Source: Symsagittifera roscoffensis (lineage: Eukaryota; Xenacoelomorpha; Acoela; Convolutidae). From it: a stretch of DNA of 64,000 nucleotides. Positions within the stretch are counted from its first letter, which is position 1; the number at the start of each line of letters is the position of its first letter. The stretch is from contig NC_087065.1 in assembly GCF_963678635.1 (NCBI RefSeq), positions 27,735,254 through 27,799,253 on the forward strand, in the 5' to 3' direction. The position numbers and the translations under genes are program-made. Of the stretch, positions 45,701 through 56,754 are shown piece after piece. The notes under the pieces are model-generated. The model was given only the letters and a program-made list of their open reading frames with translations. It was not told the origin of the DNA and did no database searches.

Positions 45701-45944
45701 TTCTAGGATTAAAACAGCAAGACACTCTAAGAAAACAAAATTTTAACAAAACGAGTTGGCAAACATTACAACCAATGTAAAAACTTCAATTTGGCCAGAT
45801 TTGTAGCAAGAAACTAAAACACTTAAAGCAACTACAGTAAAATTTTCTTACAGCAAAAATAAACTAGTCTCAGATCTGGCAACTAAGTCGGCAAAACAGG
45901 CAGACAAATATTAGGCCGTATTTTTTTGAACCGGAGTATTTGCC

Positions 45945-46170
45945 GTTTGAAAAAAAAACAGGTCCTGGTGAGAATTGAACACTGGAAATTTGCCGCCTCA
46001 GGCGTATTTTTTACCTCAAGGCTAATTGGGCAGGAGACAGTAGTCAGAAATTTGAATTCATTATGAACCAAGTTGTTTAGGGGGAAAAAAGTCTAGTACC
46101 CGATTGCAATACTGTGGCTCGTCACAAGGGTAAAGATATCTAGAACAGTGATAACTTTTTCCACTTTGTA
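45945..46170 (-). repeat. Dispersed repeat family B, copy 2 with a tRNA-like module
   Basis: On the minus strand: TAGCCTTGAGG (A-box-like), GTGTTCAATTCTCACC (B-box/T-arm-like), then TTTTTTTT. The block with GCAATCGGGTACTAGAC upstream matches 3130-3245. Base pairing is too weak for a functional tRNA gene. Confidence 0.5.
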
Positions 46171-46265
46171 AAGTAGCCTGATCAGTTTTGTTACGTTTTT
46201 GGAAAAGGTCATTCATCTACATGGGATGGGAGCAACATTTCTTTTTAGTTTTGAATGAGATTTGC

Positions 46266-46450
46266 TGTTGGGCCTCTGGTTATAAACTGCAAGTAGTATT
46301 TTGGCTGTTTTTCTGAGCCATGCTATGGTATTTAACCTTCAGCAACAATCACAGCTTCTACTGGTCCTCAAGCCGCAAAACTTTTGACTGAAAGGCGGAA
46401 GGAAGCCAGTTCACTGCCACTCCCCACTTCCCATTAGCAACAATGTTTAA
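46266..46450 (-). repeat. SINE-like repeat family A, copy 3
   Basis: On the minus strand GGAGTGGCAGTGAACTGG, CAGTCAAAAG and later AACCAGAGGCCCAACAGC match copy 1. It is next to the family B copy. Confidence 0.45.
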
Positions 46451-46929
46451 AAATCCACATGTTTTTGACTGAAGAACTTTATTTTTAGCTATAACAGACA
46501 AAAATGTCATAACTACCTTTGTTATTGCTCGTTCGCAAAGTCTAGGTAAAAAGACATTCAAGAGAAAAACACAACTATGATAGTTTTGGCACATATTTAC
46601 TGTCTCTTTTAGAACGAGCAAACAGCTTGCAACAATAATAAAGAAACGTAGCAGTACACTTTGACCTTAAAAAGGATTTTTGTAACTAAGAATTAAAATA
46701 AAATCTTAGCATCACTTGTCTATTAAATTGGAAAAAAAACAAGGATAGCCGATTACTGTGCACGTAGCCTTGTGCACGTGACCGTAGTCTTAAAAAATGA
46801 ACCAAAAAGTTTTTTTTTCAAATTATGGTATGAAGGATCGGTGATCCTAACACATTTCAACAAACTCATATTTCCCTTGGGAGTTTACCTTGAGAAATGC
46901 ATGCTGTGTAGTGAAGGTTAATGAGTAGT

Positions 46930-49300
46930 ACGTAGCTCGGTATCGACGAGTCTATAAGATGAGTAGAGAAGTAAACAAACAGTGAAGTCCAAAAATATTC
47001 GAATCTCCAAAGATATAGTCTCTCCTAAGACGGAAAATGCAGGTGGAGTAAGATCGGTGGACCCCCCACCCAATGGGAACTACAGTGGCTAGCTTTATGA
47101 AACTCATAGGTCGGATACTAGAGATTATTTGACCCGGGCATGCAAAAATCGATACCCCTCGGACCCCCCAGCCCCAAGTGAAAACGGTTCCCGGAAGGCA
47201 AATAGCCTTATCAAAACACTGTAAGTAGCGGTTGGAATGGAACAAAAATATCGTATGTTATAGACCTAGTTGAGGGAAGCTTAGGTTTAGAACCCCGGAC
47301 CCCCTGGACCTCTTTATCCGGCTTGTGCCCTATGCAAATAGGCCTTGTGCCCTATGAATTCGGGTAGTCGTTTCTCGGACCCCACTGAACGCAGGGAGCT
47401 ATAACTTTGAGACATTATACGTAGTGACCAGATACATCATGTATCATAATTTGAGCCAAATACAGCGGCTGAACCGAAAGTTATTAGCACTTTGGAAAAC
47501 CACCTCTTAAACCGGAAATAGGCAGTTTACGCAAAATATTGAGCGAGGGCACACCGATTTTATGGCGGCATCAGATACTACAACTCATTCCCGAAAAAAG
47601 ACCCCCAGTGATTAAAACCCCTCCAGCAACTCCTTCCGGTGTTAATAGCCTTTTCCCGGGAAAAGTGATAATGGACCCTCGAAATGAGATAACTCTGGAA
47701 GTAATATGGATAAAACTTGGTAGGTAGGACCCTTATGGGGTTCTAAACCTGAATGTGGAAGAATGACTCCGGGTGACCCCTGGGTGACCTCAAATTGACC
47801 TTTGGGCGTTTAGAACCAAATTTGTATAGAAAACCTCGGGATTAACATCGGAAAGTGGCGTCTTCAGTCGTTCCTAACCCTTGGGAATCAGATTCGGTCG
47901 CCTTACTAATATTTGAGAGGGAACCTACTTTTTGGGAAATAAATGAAAAGCTGAAATAGTTATCACTGATACATTGAGTGATTGAATTAGTGGAATCAAT
48001 TAAAGTAAACTTGGCAAAAATTGAGTTCAAGTTAGCTTGGCGAATGAGCTATTAATAGAATATCAATCAGGGTAAAAGAAAAGAAGTCCCAGAGGGAATT
48101 GGGAGTAATAGGAGCATAGCATGGGAGGTAGGTCTCCTTAATAGCATGAATGGACGAGATATTTCTTTAGCTCTCTGGAGATGTTTTTTTTTCGGCACGG
48201 TTTGACCCCTAATAAGCGAATAACGCTCCCCTTATAGCTAGAAGGTCGGGATTGGATTAGAGTATAGATCAGAATTTTAGATGCTAAGAATGAGTTAGCG
48301 ACCCACGAAAAGGGTCTTCCCCTACCCCTGGGAGGTTGGAACGTTAATGGGATAATTAAATAAAAAACTTGGGAATATTGGTTAATTAAACATAACTCGG
48401 TTTGGAGGTGAAATTGGACGTGATATTTGCACAACTTAGTTAGAGATGCCTATAACTAACTTGGAATTTAAGACTAGTGTCGTCAGAGGAAGAATTCAGT
48501 TAAGACTTTGCGAAATGGGTACCAAAGTAAATGTGAGGACTTGTAGGGACGACATAACTCTAACTATAACTAAAACTCAAATTGACAAATATGATAGAGA
48601 ATAGCAAGTAGCCTACCCTTAGTCAGAACAATTGTGTTGTGAGAGCGAAAGGTTCGTTCTCAGTTAGTTAGAGAACAGTTGTTTCTAAATAGAAGAGTAG
48701 TTGATTTTCAGTTAGTTAGAGAACAGAGATAACTAGTCGTGAGATTAGTTGGGTTCTCAATAGTTAGAGAATCAAGAATTGCGAAGTAAAGAGATCAGTC
48801 AAAGTGCCTCAAAGGAATAGTGATCCTTAAGGACACTATTAATTTTAGTAGGTCGGACTGAGTGATTGAGCGGAATTACTGTGAGTAATTCGTTAATAAA
48901 GATTCTCTAGAGAAAAGAGAATTGCAGTTGTGTTGATTGATCGCGGACCCTTTCCTTTTGATTAGATTACTAGATTTTATTCGGGCCGCCTAGAGCCTTC
49001 TCTTGTTAGACCAATATTTTTCTCAATTTAAATACTACTGGAAATTCTTGCGATCGGCGAGAGCAAGCGAGACAGCCTCAAGAGCAGCTTAAAGAGGGGG
49101 CAAGTAACAGAGTACAATACAGAATAGTTGCCACGAACTTAACCCTTTCGGGGTTGTGGATAGTAGTGAATCTCGCTCGCCCCGCTGAACTCATTACCAA
49201 AGGGACCACTTTGCGGTGCCATTAAGTTAGAGTGTAAGAACGGACCTAGAGAAGCAATCCCTGAAATCTACACGGTAGTTTTTTCTGTGTGGTGTCATAC
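46930..49300. other. Compositional island, possible long LTR or non-autonomous element
   Basis: About 2.4 kb with clearly more G and C, few A/T runs, and recurrent CGGACCCCC-like words, unlike everything around it. No long open frame. Near its right part are three TTCTC...GAGAA inverted-repeat modules (48656-48678, 48705-48726, 48753-48773), a perfect hairpin GAATTACT-GTG-AGTAATTC (48873-48891), AATAAA at 48895 and another ATTCTC...GAGAAT pair (48902-48922). This resembles the R-region of a long LTR, but no partner copy is in the window. Confidence 0.4.
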
Positions 49301-49599
49301 AAGGATCTGACCAAAAAACTATATCTCAGGTTTATTCGACAGTCACATTGAAGTAAGCAATTTGGGAAACAATTTAAGCAGATAAATGAATAGAAAAACA
49401 AAAAAACACAAAAAAATATTTAAAAAACACTTTCAGTTTTTTTGCTGTTTTTTGAATTGTTGAGGTTTTTCTTTCCTAAAAGGCGCTTAAATACTCAAAA
49501 AAAACTAAGTTAAGTTTAGTGAAATCAAATTTTCACCGCTTAGACTAAGCAATTGTAAGCGTTTAAGCAATTAAGACTAAAAGTAATGAAAGCATGCTC

Positions 49600-49845
49600 G
49601 CTCACTCGAAATTAGACAAATTAGACAATTTCAAACCGGTTTTTCTCGACCTGAGATTTTTTTGTTTTTTTTTATCGAATCACGACTGAAAGGGCTTTAA
49701 AATGATATATCACTGCACTCTCTCCAATGATTGAATGTGATACTTGACTTTGCGTCGAAAACAAAAACAAAAAAAAAGATAAGACTCACCCGAATACAAA
49801 GTTGCTCCAGATTTTTCAAATGGTCGGAACAACTAGCCAACATAG
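49600..49845 (+). repeat. Dispersed repeat family D, copy
   Basis: AAACCGGTTTTTCTCGACC, ATCACGACTGAAAGGGC, ATATATCAC-like block, CCAATGATTG, ACTTTGCGT, CACCCGAATACAAAG and TCAAATGGTCGGAAC in family order. Confidence 0.75.
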
Positions 49846-50363
49846 TAATCAGACAAAAATTTTATTGTTTGTAAAATTTGAATACGAATGGGCTTATAAT
49901 CTTTGGAGAATCCTCATGTTTTCATTGGATTACACAGTATTCTTGTTCAAATTTGTCATTTTCTTCTACGAATTCCATTTTTTCCCTTGATTTTACAGTT
50001 TGTGACTAAGAGCTGCTACTTGTATTTGAACATGAATAAGTTTCAGTTACTTATCTGTTTATCGACATTTCGTATATGATTTTTTAGTAGAACATTGAAT
50101 GAAAGCAAGAAGTACATGGCTAGGATTTGTACGAGCATCTGTTAAAGTAAAATGAAATGGTAGTTACAAAGGAAAAATTACAAAAAAACATCACATTTAG
50201 TTGTAGCGCACTTTTATTATTTTTAATTTTATATTATAAACGCAGCATAAACACAAAAATGCAGATAAAAAATGTGATTTTTTGTTTCTACTTTTACTTC
50301 GTAACTTTCTTTAGATATCATTCCAACAGTTTTTTTTGCAGAAATAAGAAAAAAAGAGTCTGT

Positions 50364-50422
50364 GGACATCAAAGGCCATTTTGAGTATCCCGCTGTTTCA
50401 TATTTTTCAAGCTTTATTTTTT
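50364..50422. repeat. Inverted-repeat arm flanking the Gypsy insertion (other arm 56912-56972)
   Basis: ATTTTGAGTATCCC, TGTTTCATA and TTCAAGCTTT match the reverse complement of 56912-56972. A 27-bp direct near-repeat (GCGTTTTGCGTCTTGAAAT against GTGTTTTGGGTCTTGAAAT) also lies just outside each LTR. Possibly the target was an older foldback repeat. Confidence 0.6.
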
Positions 50423-50462
50423 TGCGTTTTGCGTCTTGAAATAAACTTTGCTGCACAATAAT

Positions 50463-50676
50463 TGTTGTGATTTGTTTTTAGTATCTTAAAATGACCTTCG
50501 GTATTTTAATTAATACCTGTTAAAGATCTTAGTTACGACCATTGGTCGATATGAACGAAAGTTCAGTTGTCCTTTTAACGTTCTTAATTCAACTACTTCT
50601 TTTTTACCGTTTTATCCTTTTAAACTTATGTACATACATTGTACATATAGAACCATAGAATTAGAATAGTTTATTA
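50463..50676 (+). repeat. 5' LTR of the second Gypsy element
   Basis: Begins TGTTGTGATTTG and ends AGAATAGTTTATTA. Its last A is also the A of the gag ATG. Contains the palindromic words ATGTACATACATTGTACAT before its end. Confidence 0.92.
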
Positions 50677-51062
50677 TGGCACAGTCAAATTATTCGAACG
50701 TGCGTGGAATTCCCCCCTTTTGGCCAAACCATACTCTAGAACAACCGCATGCCTGGACCCAATGGAGCGACCAATTCCAATTGGCGATCATTGCGAAAGA
50801 AAATCTGGAATTAGAGAGCCTACATGGACCAGAGATACCGGAGACGCAAATTCCAATCTTGGAACTAGCAACAGGCAGCGAGTCGGACGCGGAAAAAGCC
50901 AACAGAGAGAGCAGGAACAAAAACGCAATGAAACAGTATGAATCCACTGAAGAGAAGCGGATCAACGAAGAAAAGAGGAAATTTAATGGAATGAGACGAA
51001 CGGAGGCGGACAAGAAACTGCGATCAATTTTATTTCTAGCCCTAGGGAGCGAAGGAAAATGA
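50676..51062 (+). pseudogene. Gypsy gag, N-terminal part
   Basis: Starts at the LTR junction and encodes 128 residues before a TGA. WTQWSDQFQLAIIAKENLELESL aligns with the equivalent region of the first element (WDKWNQQLFLGIIAKDG). Between 51063 and 51234 the frame is broken, and most of the central gag present in the first element is missing. Confidence 0.85.
50677..50694 (+). promoter_or_regulatory. Primer-binding site inside the gag frame
   Basis: TGGCACAGTCAAATTATT directly follows the LTR; TGG is the standard start of a tRNA primer site. As in the first Gypsy element it overlaps the gag codons. Confidence 0.55.
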
Positions 51063-51234
51063 GTTTTTACACAAAAGAACCCGAGAGTCAAGATTCTAAA
51101 ATATTGTTCTCTGAGTTCTGGACTCTACTAGACGCAGCATTTAACAAACCAACGGGACAACTTTTAAATCTTTTAGCAACCACAATCATATCAAAAAGGA
51201 ACCAAGTTTAAACATCGAAAGGAGTAACTCGTGC

Positions 51235-52500
51235 ATGAAATGCGGGAATACATTTACGAAAGGGCACTCAAACGTTTGCCCAGCGAAGGACATAACCTGT
51301 AAAAATTGTAATTATAAGGGACACTTCGCCAAATTATGTAAATCACGCAATAAGAGACCAACTGTAAATACTGTATCAGATAATTATGTAAATACCGAGA
51401 ATTGTACATACACACCTCCGGAAAACTCCTGGATGGAAGAAAAAGAATCGTGCGACGTTATAAATGCGTGGAACGAGTACGGACAGAGTGACGATGACGA
51501 TTTCTTGGTGTTGAGCGTCAGAACTATTTACGACAAAAACGGTCTCGAAACAAACAAACTCTTCAACCTAGGCATCGGCTGGTATATGATTGTAAATATG
51601 AACATATCTGTAGATTCAGCAAGCCCTGTAAGTTTTTTAAAACAGAATGTACTACACAAAATTAAACTAAGATACCCGAACCTCAAGATACACCCAGTAG
51701 AGAAAAGATTAAAAGACCTATACTGCGGATTCACCAACGGTACGATCAATATTTTGGGAAAAATAATTGTCAGAACACAGTCCAATGGGTTGATCAGCGA
51801 AGAAACCCCGTTCTTCATAACCGCCGGACACGAGCGAAACATCTTGGGGAACGACAGTTTACCCAAACTGGGGATAGAAATAACACAGAGGAAATGCCCC
51901 CAACCAATCTGCATGGTCAATCAACCCACACTCGAGAGTGAGTACAAAAACTTACCTTATTTATCTGACAAAATTTTTAACGAGTTCAAAAATCTATTCA
52001 CTAGAGTGGGGAAAATACCTAACGATCGAAAGGTAACTCATTTTCACTCACCGTTTAAACCAATACAGCCCAAAGGGAGAAGAGGGAGAAGAGTTCCACT
52101 CCATTTACTCGCGGGAGTGAACGAAGAATTAAAAAGAATGGAAACAGAAGGCCACATGATAAAATTAGAAAAATGCGACGAAGATTGTTTTATCAGTCCA
52201 ATTGTAATCACTCGGAAAAAGGATATTTCAAAAAAACTGGCACTAGACTCTAAGCTATTAAATGATCAAATTTTTAAAAATAAGTATCAAACGCCGAACA
52301 TCCATGAACTTATTGATAACGTGGCGCTCCAAATTTCAGAAAAATCCAACGGGCGAGTTTGGTTTAGTAATCTAGACCTGAAAAACGCCTATAGCCAACT
52401 TAAACTATGCGATCAAACAAGTAAACAGTGCAATTTTAGCATAGTAAGCGGTGAAAATACCGGAACGTATCAATTTTTACGGGATTTTACGGATTGGTAA
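51235..52500 (+). pseudogene. Gypsy zinc knuckle, protease and RT N-terminal part
   Basis: 421 codons without a stop. Two knuckles (the second CKNCNYKGHFAKLC, CX2CX4HX4C), a protease whose triad is DSA (VDSASPVSF) followed by ILGNDSLPKLG, then RT blocks CFISPIVITRKKD and FSNLDLKNAYSQLKL. The frame shifts near 52480 inside the GFYGL block, where the first element is intact. Confidence 0.9.
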
Positions 52501-52930
52501 TGAATTGTCCAATGAATTCCAACGGATCATGGACTCACTGTTGAAAAATATCCCTTTCACGAATTGTTACATAGACGATATTTTGGTAGCCTCGCGTGGA
52601 TCCCTGGAAGAACACAAATCAATAGTGTATAAAATTTTATCATTATTAGATAAGAACAACATGGCAGTTAAATGGGGGAAATGCGCATTTTTTAAATCTG
52701 GCATCGAACGGCTTGGCTTCAAGATCTCAGGCGATGGTGTACGACCGTTGGTCGGTAAAACCGACGCAATAAAAAATTTTCTAACACCGAAGAATATTTC
52801 TGAACTACGTTCATTTTTCGGCTCGATAAACCAATACGTAAAATTCGTTCCTAACTTATCGACTTTAAGCTCCCCTATTCGACCTCTACTAAACAAAAAT
52901 CGGTATACAAATGGGATACTAACCATTTAA
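52501..52930 (+). pseudogene. Gypsy reverse transcriptase, catalytic part
   Basis: Continues RT after the frameshift: NEFQRIMDSLL, the catalytic CYIDDILVAS, AVKWGKCAFFKSGIERLGF and FLTPKNISELRSFFG, which is the usual palm-thumb order. Confidence 0.9.
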
Positions 52931-52989
52931 TAGTGTTTGAGAAGTTAAGAGCGGAAATTGTAAATATTACAGAAAACAGCCATTTCGAT

Positions 52990-53727
52990 ATAAAATAGAG
53001 GACAAGACTGAAAACGGACGCTTCACATAACGGACTAGGGGCAACCCTAGAACAATTACAGGACGACCAGTGGAAAACAATCGCGTTTGCATCCAGATTT
53101 TTAATTAACCATGAAATGAAATATTCTACCAACTAATTATAGTTGCTGGGAATCGTATGGGCTACAGAAATTTTCAGAAACTACCTGTACGGAACGGAAT
53201 TTCAAATAGTAACAGACCACAAAGCATTACTATCAGCACTTTCGGCAAATCATGGAAACAAAACGATGCATAGTCGATTGACCCGTTGGGTAAACAGACT
53301 TTTACCATTCAATTTTAAAATTTCACATTTAACAGGAAAGGACATGGGCTTTACAGACCTTTTATCTAGATTTCTTTCGGGCAAAGCCTTTCCAATTTCC
53401 CATTATGACGACGAATTTGTAGTCGCTTCAATCGACAAAATTCAGATTATCTTATTAACTAAACAATATTCTAAAATAGTTACTGTAAATTCTGTAGATA
53501 GACCAACGGTCGCTGTAAATACTAATACGCGAGATAACACAATCCCGTCGGGAAACGAATATTCAAGCGACGTGATTGGTCAGAATCGGTTGAATAGCTC
53601 TTTCGCTTTACTTAATCTCAAGATTATTGCTGCTATCATATCTTGTATCGGTCAGTCGATAAAAATTTGCCACAATCAACACTCTCGGGCAGAGAAAATT
53701 GCACTACAAATTGCAACCTGTCGATGA
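52990..53727 (+). pseudogene. Gypsy RNase H and linker
   Basis: TDASHNGLGATLEQ and IAFASRF, interrupted by TAA/TAG at about 53133-53142, then ELLGI-type block LGIVWATEIFRNYLYG, VTDHKALL and LTRWVNRLLPFNFKISHLTG followed by a tether with DLLSRF. Confidence 0.88.
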
Positions 53728-55000
53728 TTCGAAATTTAATTTTAAAAGTATTACCTTTACGGATAAAGTCCTTCTACATTTTTTATTACTAAACAGACAC
53801 TTCATACCATCTAGCAAGAAACAATCACATCTCCCAATGGACAAAGTGAACGAACCTCTCTTGATCATCCCGAAAGAACCTAATATCGCCCTCAAATTCA
53901 GAGACGACCGACTTCAACCCGACCACGCAGACCTCGTAAGAAGATACAAGGCCGACTTGAAGTTACCAAATTCTCCAATTCGCCCGGAAAACCACTGTTC
54001 GAAGAAATTGCGTCAGGTCATGACCAGAGAAGACAAGATGCTGTGGGATTTTATAGAGACGATAAAGAGGAATCGACCTATGGGCATACACGGGACTTAC
54101 ATGAAGAACTATGCCAAAGATCTTCACGTGAAGGATGAGCTACTCTTCTTAGAGAATAAATTAGTCATCCCAGCTACCATCAGGGGAACTTTTAATTCGA
54201 TGCTACATGAGACTCATCCAGGACAGTTTGGGATGAAATCTCTCGCCGAATATTTGTGGTGGCCGCACATCTACCGGGAAATTTACTATCACGGGAGAAC
54301 ATGTAGCCAATGTCTAAAAGCTGGTAAGAACATTAAAGTGTTACTAGGCTCCAAGAATATTTCGAAACTCCCGACGTTGACATTCGCGAACAAAGAAATT
54401 AACTTGGACTTTGCGGGACCGTTGGACGCGTGCTGGGGTAACAATAAATACATCCTTCTTTGCATCGACCGTTACACAAAGTTTCCTTCGGCCAAGATCG
54501 TTAACAACACCTCTACAAGAATTATAATTTCGTTTTTAAACGATTACTGTCACCTACACGGATTCCCAAGGAAAATTAGAGTCGACCATGGGTCATGCTT
54601 CTTATCACATGATTTCAATAAATTTCTTATCACATGATTTCAATTTCTAATAAATTTAATATGGAAATTGTTTACTGCACAGTCGGAGACCACAGATCCA
54701 ATGGGCTAGTGGAAAGATTAGTGTACACAATTAAATCGAAATTACTGGCAATGTCCTTCGAATTACCCAAGCCGTCTCTAAACGAATCGATCGAGAAAAT
54801 CATCTGGAATTTGAGAATCTCAAAGCAATCTGCGATTGGCTGTACACCTTTTGAAAAGCATTTTAATAGAGTAGCGAACACTAGGTGGAAAAATCTTATG
54901 TCCAATATTGACCATTCAGATAAGGGGAAGGCTATAAGGTCCAAAGATCGGGCCACGAACTGGGAACTCCACGACGGGGCAGAAGATGGTTATCTGGACG
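53699..55000 (+). pseudogene. Gypsy integrase
   Basis: Zinc-binding HETH...CSQC, core aspartates in LDFAGP and RVDHGSCF, and the glutamate in NGLVERLVYTIKS. A 25-bp tandem duplication (54601-54625/54626-54650, with CTTATCACATGATTTCAAT) shifts the frame between the second Asp and the Glu. Confidence 0.9.
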
Positions 55001-56206
55001 AGGAAAAGGACAGCACGTCGGATCCAGAAGAAAACATGCCATTATCTAAGACTTTCAACCTACATACAACCCCGGACGTCACTATTCAAACTTCAGAACC
55101 TCTGGCAAAAAGAAAAGCAGTAATGGGACGTAACTTATATAGAAAGGTATCTAACAGGAAAAATAGGGACCCATATTTTGATCTGGTTAAGAAGGATGTT
55201 ATCGATTCTACAGGGCACACCGTTACTCTTGACAACGGTCACGTTTTACGTAAATCGGATCTGGCTATAAAAGGAAAAATACTCCCTGGGCCCAAAAAGA
55301 TAACAATGAATCAGACACCCATTGGGCATAATCTTCACATTGATTCGAGTTTAGCTGGGAGAAGGAAACTCTCCCCACCGAAGAAGGCTGTATCGACACC
55401 CGCTGGACACTCGGGTCAAGGCACCTCAAGAACGGCTAACATCAGAGTAGGGACTAGTGCACCGACCGTGAGCACAGCCACTCAAGACTCTCCAAGATTT
55501 TCTTCAGGTTCATCTTCTTCCTTAAATCTAGATTCGTGGGACGGGATAATCGAGGATTATTTTGACGATGTGACCAATAATAACGTACCTCAAAACCCTC
55601 ATACCGAGTCTAATCAGGGCTTAAGTATTACAGGTCCTGTCGAATCCCCACAACAGAGCTCAGAAAGACCAGCGAAAAACGACCCCCGGGAGATTGTTGT
55701 CATCCACGACGCGACCACGACAGAAGGATCACAAGACAACCCAATACTGGTAGACAGTATTCCGGAACAGATGAACAGCGCGACCCTAAAGCCCCGAAAT
55801 TCTAGACCACGCAGAAATGTAGGCCCCCCACAGTCTTACGGAAATCGCAGATTTATAGACATGGTGCTAGAGAAAGACGACCTAGGGGTGTCACCTTCTG
55901 TATTCTCTCCGGCACCGGACTCCCATAGGACTACTTTCACGGTCACCTCTCCATCCGATTTTTTTACTCCACTAGCGGAGGCGCCTCCCAGACAGATTCT
56001 CGTTGCGGAAACGACGTTGTCCTGGTCTTCAAGGAACTCCCTCTACTATGAAGACTCATCTTCACGAGAATTCTTCGGACTCAAATACAACTTACCCGAT
56101 CACGAAGGACCCCACGCTCGAGGTGGACAACTATAGCGAGATCTCATTGACTATAGATTCGGAAGTGATGGCTAAATTGGATGAGTTTGACGATCAATTC
56201 AATTAA
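55001..56206 (+). pseudogene. Long post-integrase tail of the Gypsy element
   Basis: About 370 residues continue in the integrase frame to 56136. The part with VTLDNGHVLRKSDLAIKGK resembles the integrase C-terminal small domain. The rest is Ser/Pro/Thr-rich and probably disordered. A second frame (56003-56206), ending EVMAKLDEFDDQFN, overlaps its end and may be the original C-terminus after a frameshift. No envelope-like signal or membrane segment. Confidence 0.6.
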
Positions 56207-56469
56207 TCTACATATCAATTTAAACTGAACAAAACAATTCTTTAATCCATATCTTACCGCCGGACTTTTTAATTTTACCTGTAGATACAATTGTACATGT
56301 TAATGTACATGTTGTGGATTAATTTTGTTTAGTTAGTTACTGTATACTGTAAACTTTGTAATTCTGTATAGTCACCCTATACATTTGTACATTCTCTTTC
56401 AATTGTGGATCCTATTTTGCTTCTGTATATTTACCTTCTGGGTGCAGTTTGTAAAATTTTTCCATTTTC

Positions 56470-56487
56470 GGAGGGGGAAAAAGGGTG
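56470..56487 (+). promoter_or_regulatory. Candidate polypurine tract
   Basis: GGAGGGGGAAAAAGGG lies about 55 bases before the 3' LTR. A shorter purine run (GTGGGAAA) touches the LTR and is the alternative. Confidence 0.4.
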
Positions 56488-56540
56488 TATATAGAGTTAT
56501 GTAGTTAGTTTGCAGTTTCATTTCTTTTCCCAGTGGGAAA

Positions 56541-56754
56541 TGTTGTGATTTGTTTTTTGTATCTTAAAATGACCTTCGGTATTTTAATTAATACCTGTTA
56601 AAAATCTTAGTTACGACCATTGCTCGATATGAACGAAAGTTCAGTTGTCCTTTTAATGTTTTTAATTTAACTTCTTCTTTTTTACCGTTTTATCCTTTTA
56701 AGCTTATGTACATACATTGTACATATAGAACCATAGAATTAGAATAGTTTATTA
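56541..56754 (+). repeat. 3' LTR of the second Gypsy element
   Basis: 214 bp, same ends as the 5' LTR, with about eight base differences counted by eye. Confidence 0.93.

Larger units (their letters stand above)
49301..50462. other. AT-rich flank of the second Gypsy element
   Basis: Contains a family D copy (49600-49845) and the left flank of the Gypsy insertion with an inverted-repeat arm (50364-50422). No gene. Confidence 0.5.
50463..56754 (+). mobile_element. Full-length, frameshifted Ty3/Gypsy retrotransposon
   Basis: Two 214-bp LTRs enclose gag, protease, RT, RNase H and integrase in the Ty3/Gypsy order. LTRs differ at about eight positions by eye. The gag lacks part of its middle; pol is broken by several frameshifts and stops, so it is probably inactive. 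Related to the minus-strand element at 1-2624. A clear target-site duplication is not seen (TAAT on both sides if the LTRs end two bases earlier). Confidence 0.95.

Noticed and set aside
45955-46035. tRNA gene on the minus strand
   Set aside because: Box-like words are present but the acceptor stem does not pair and no anticodon arm is convincing; treated as a SINE module.
51528-51920. 130-codon minus-strand frame
   Set aside because: Antisense to the protease/RT region of the Gypsy element.
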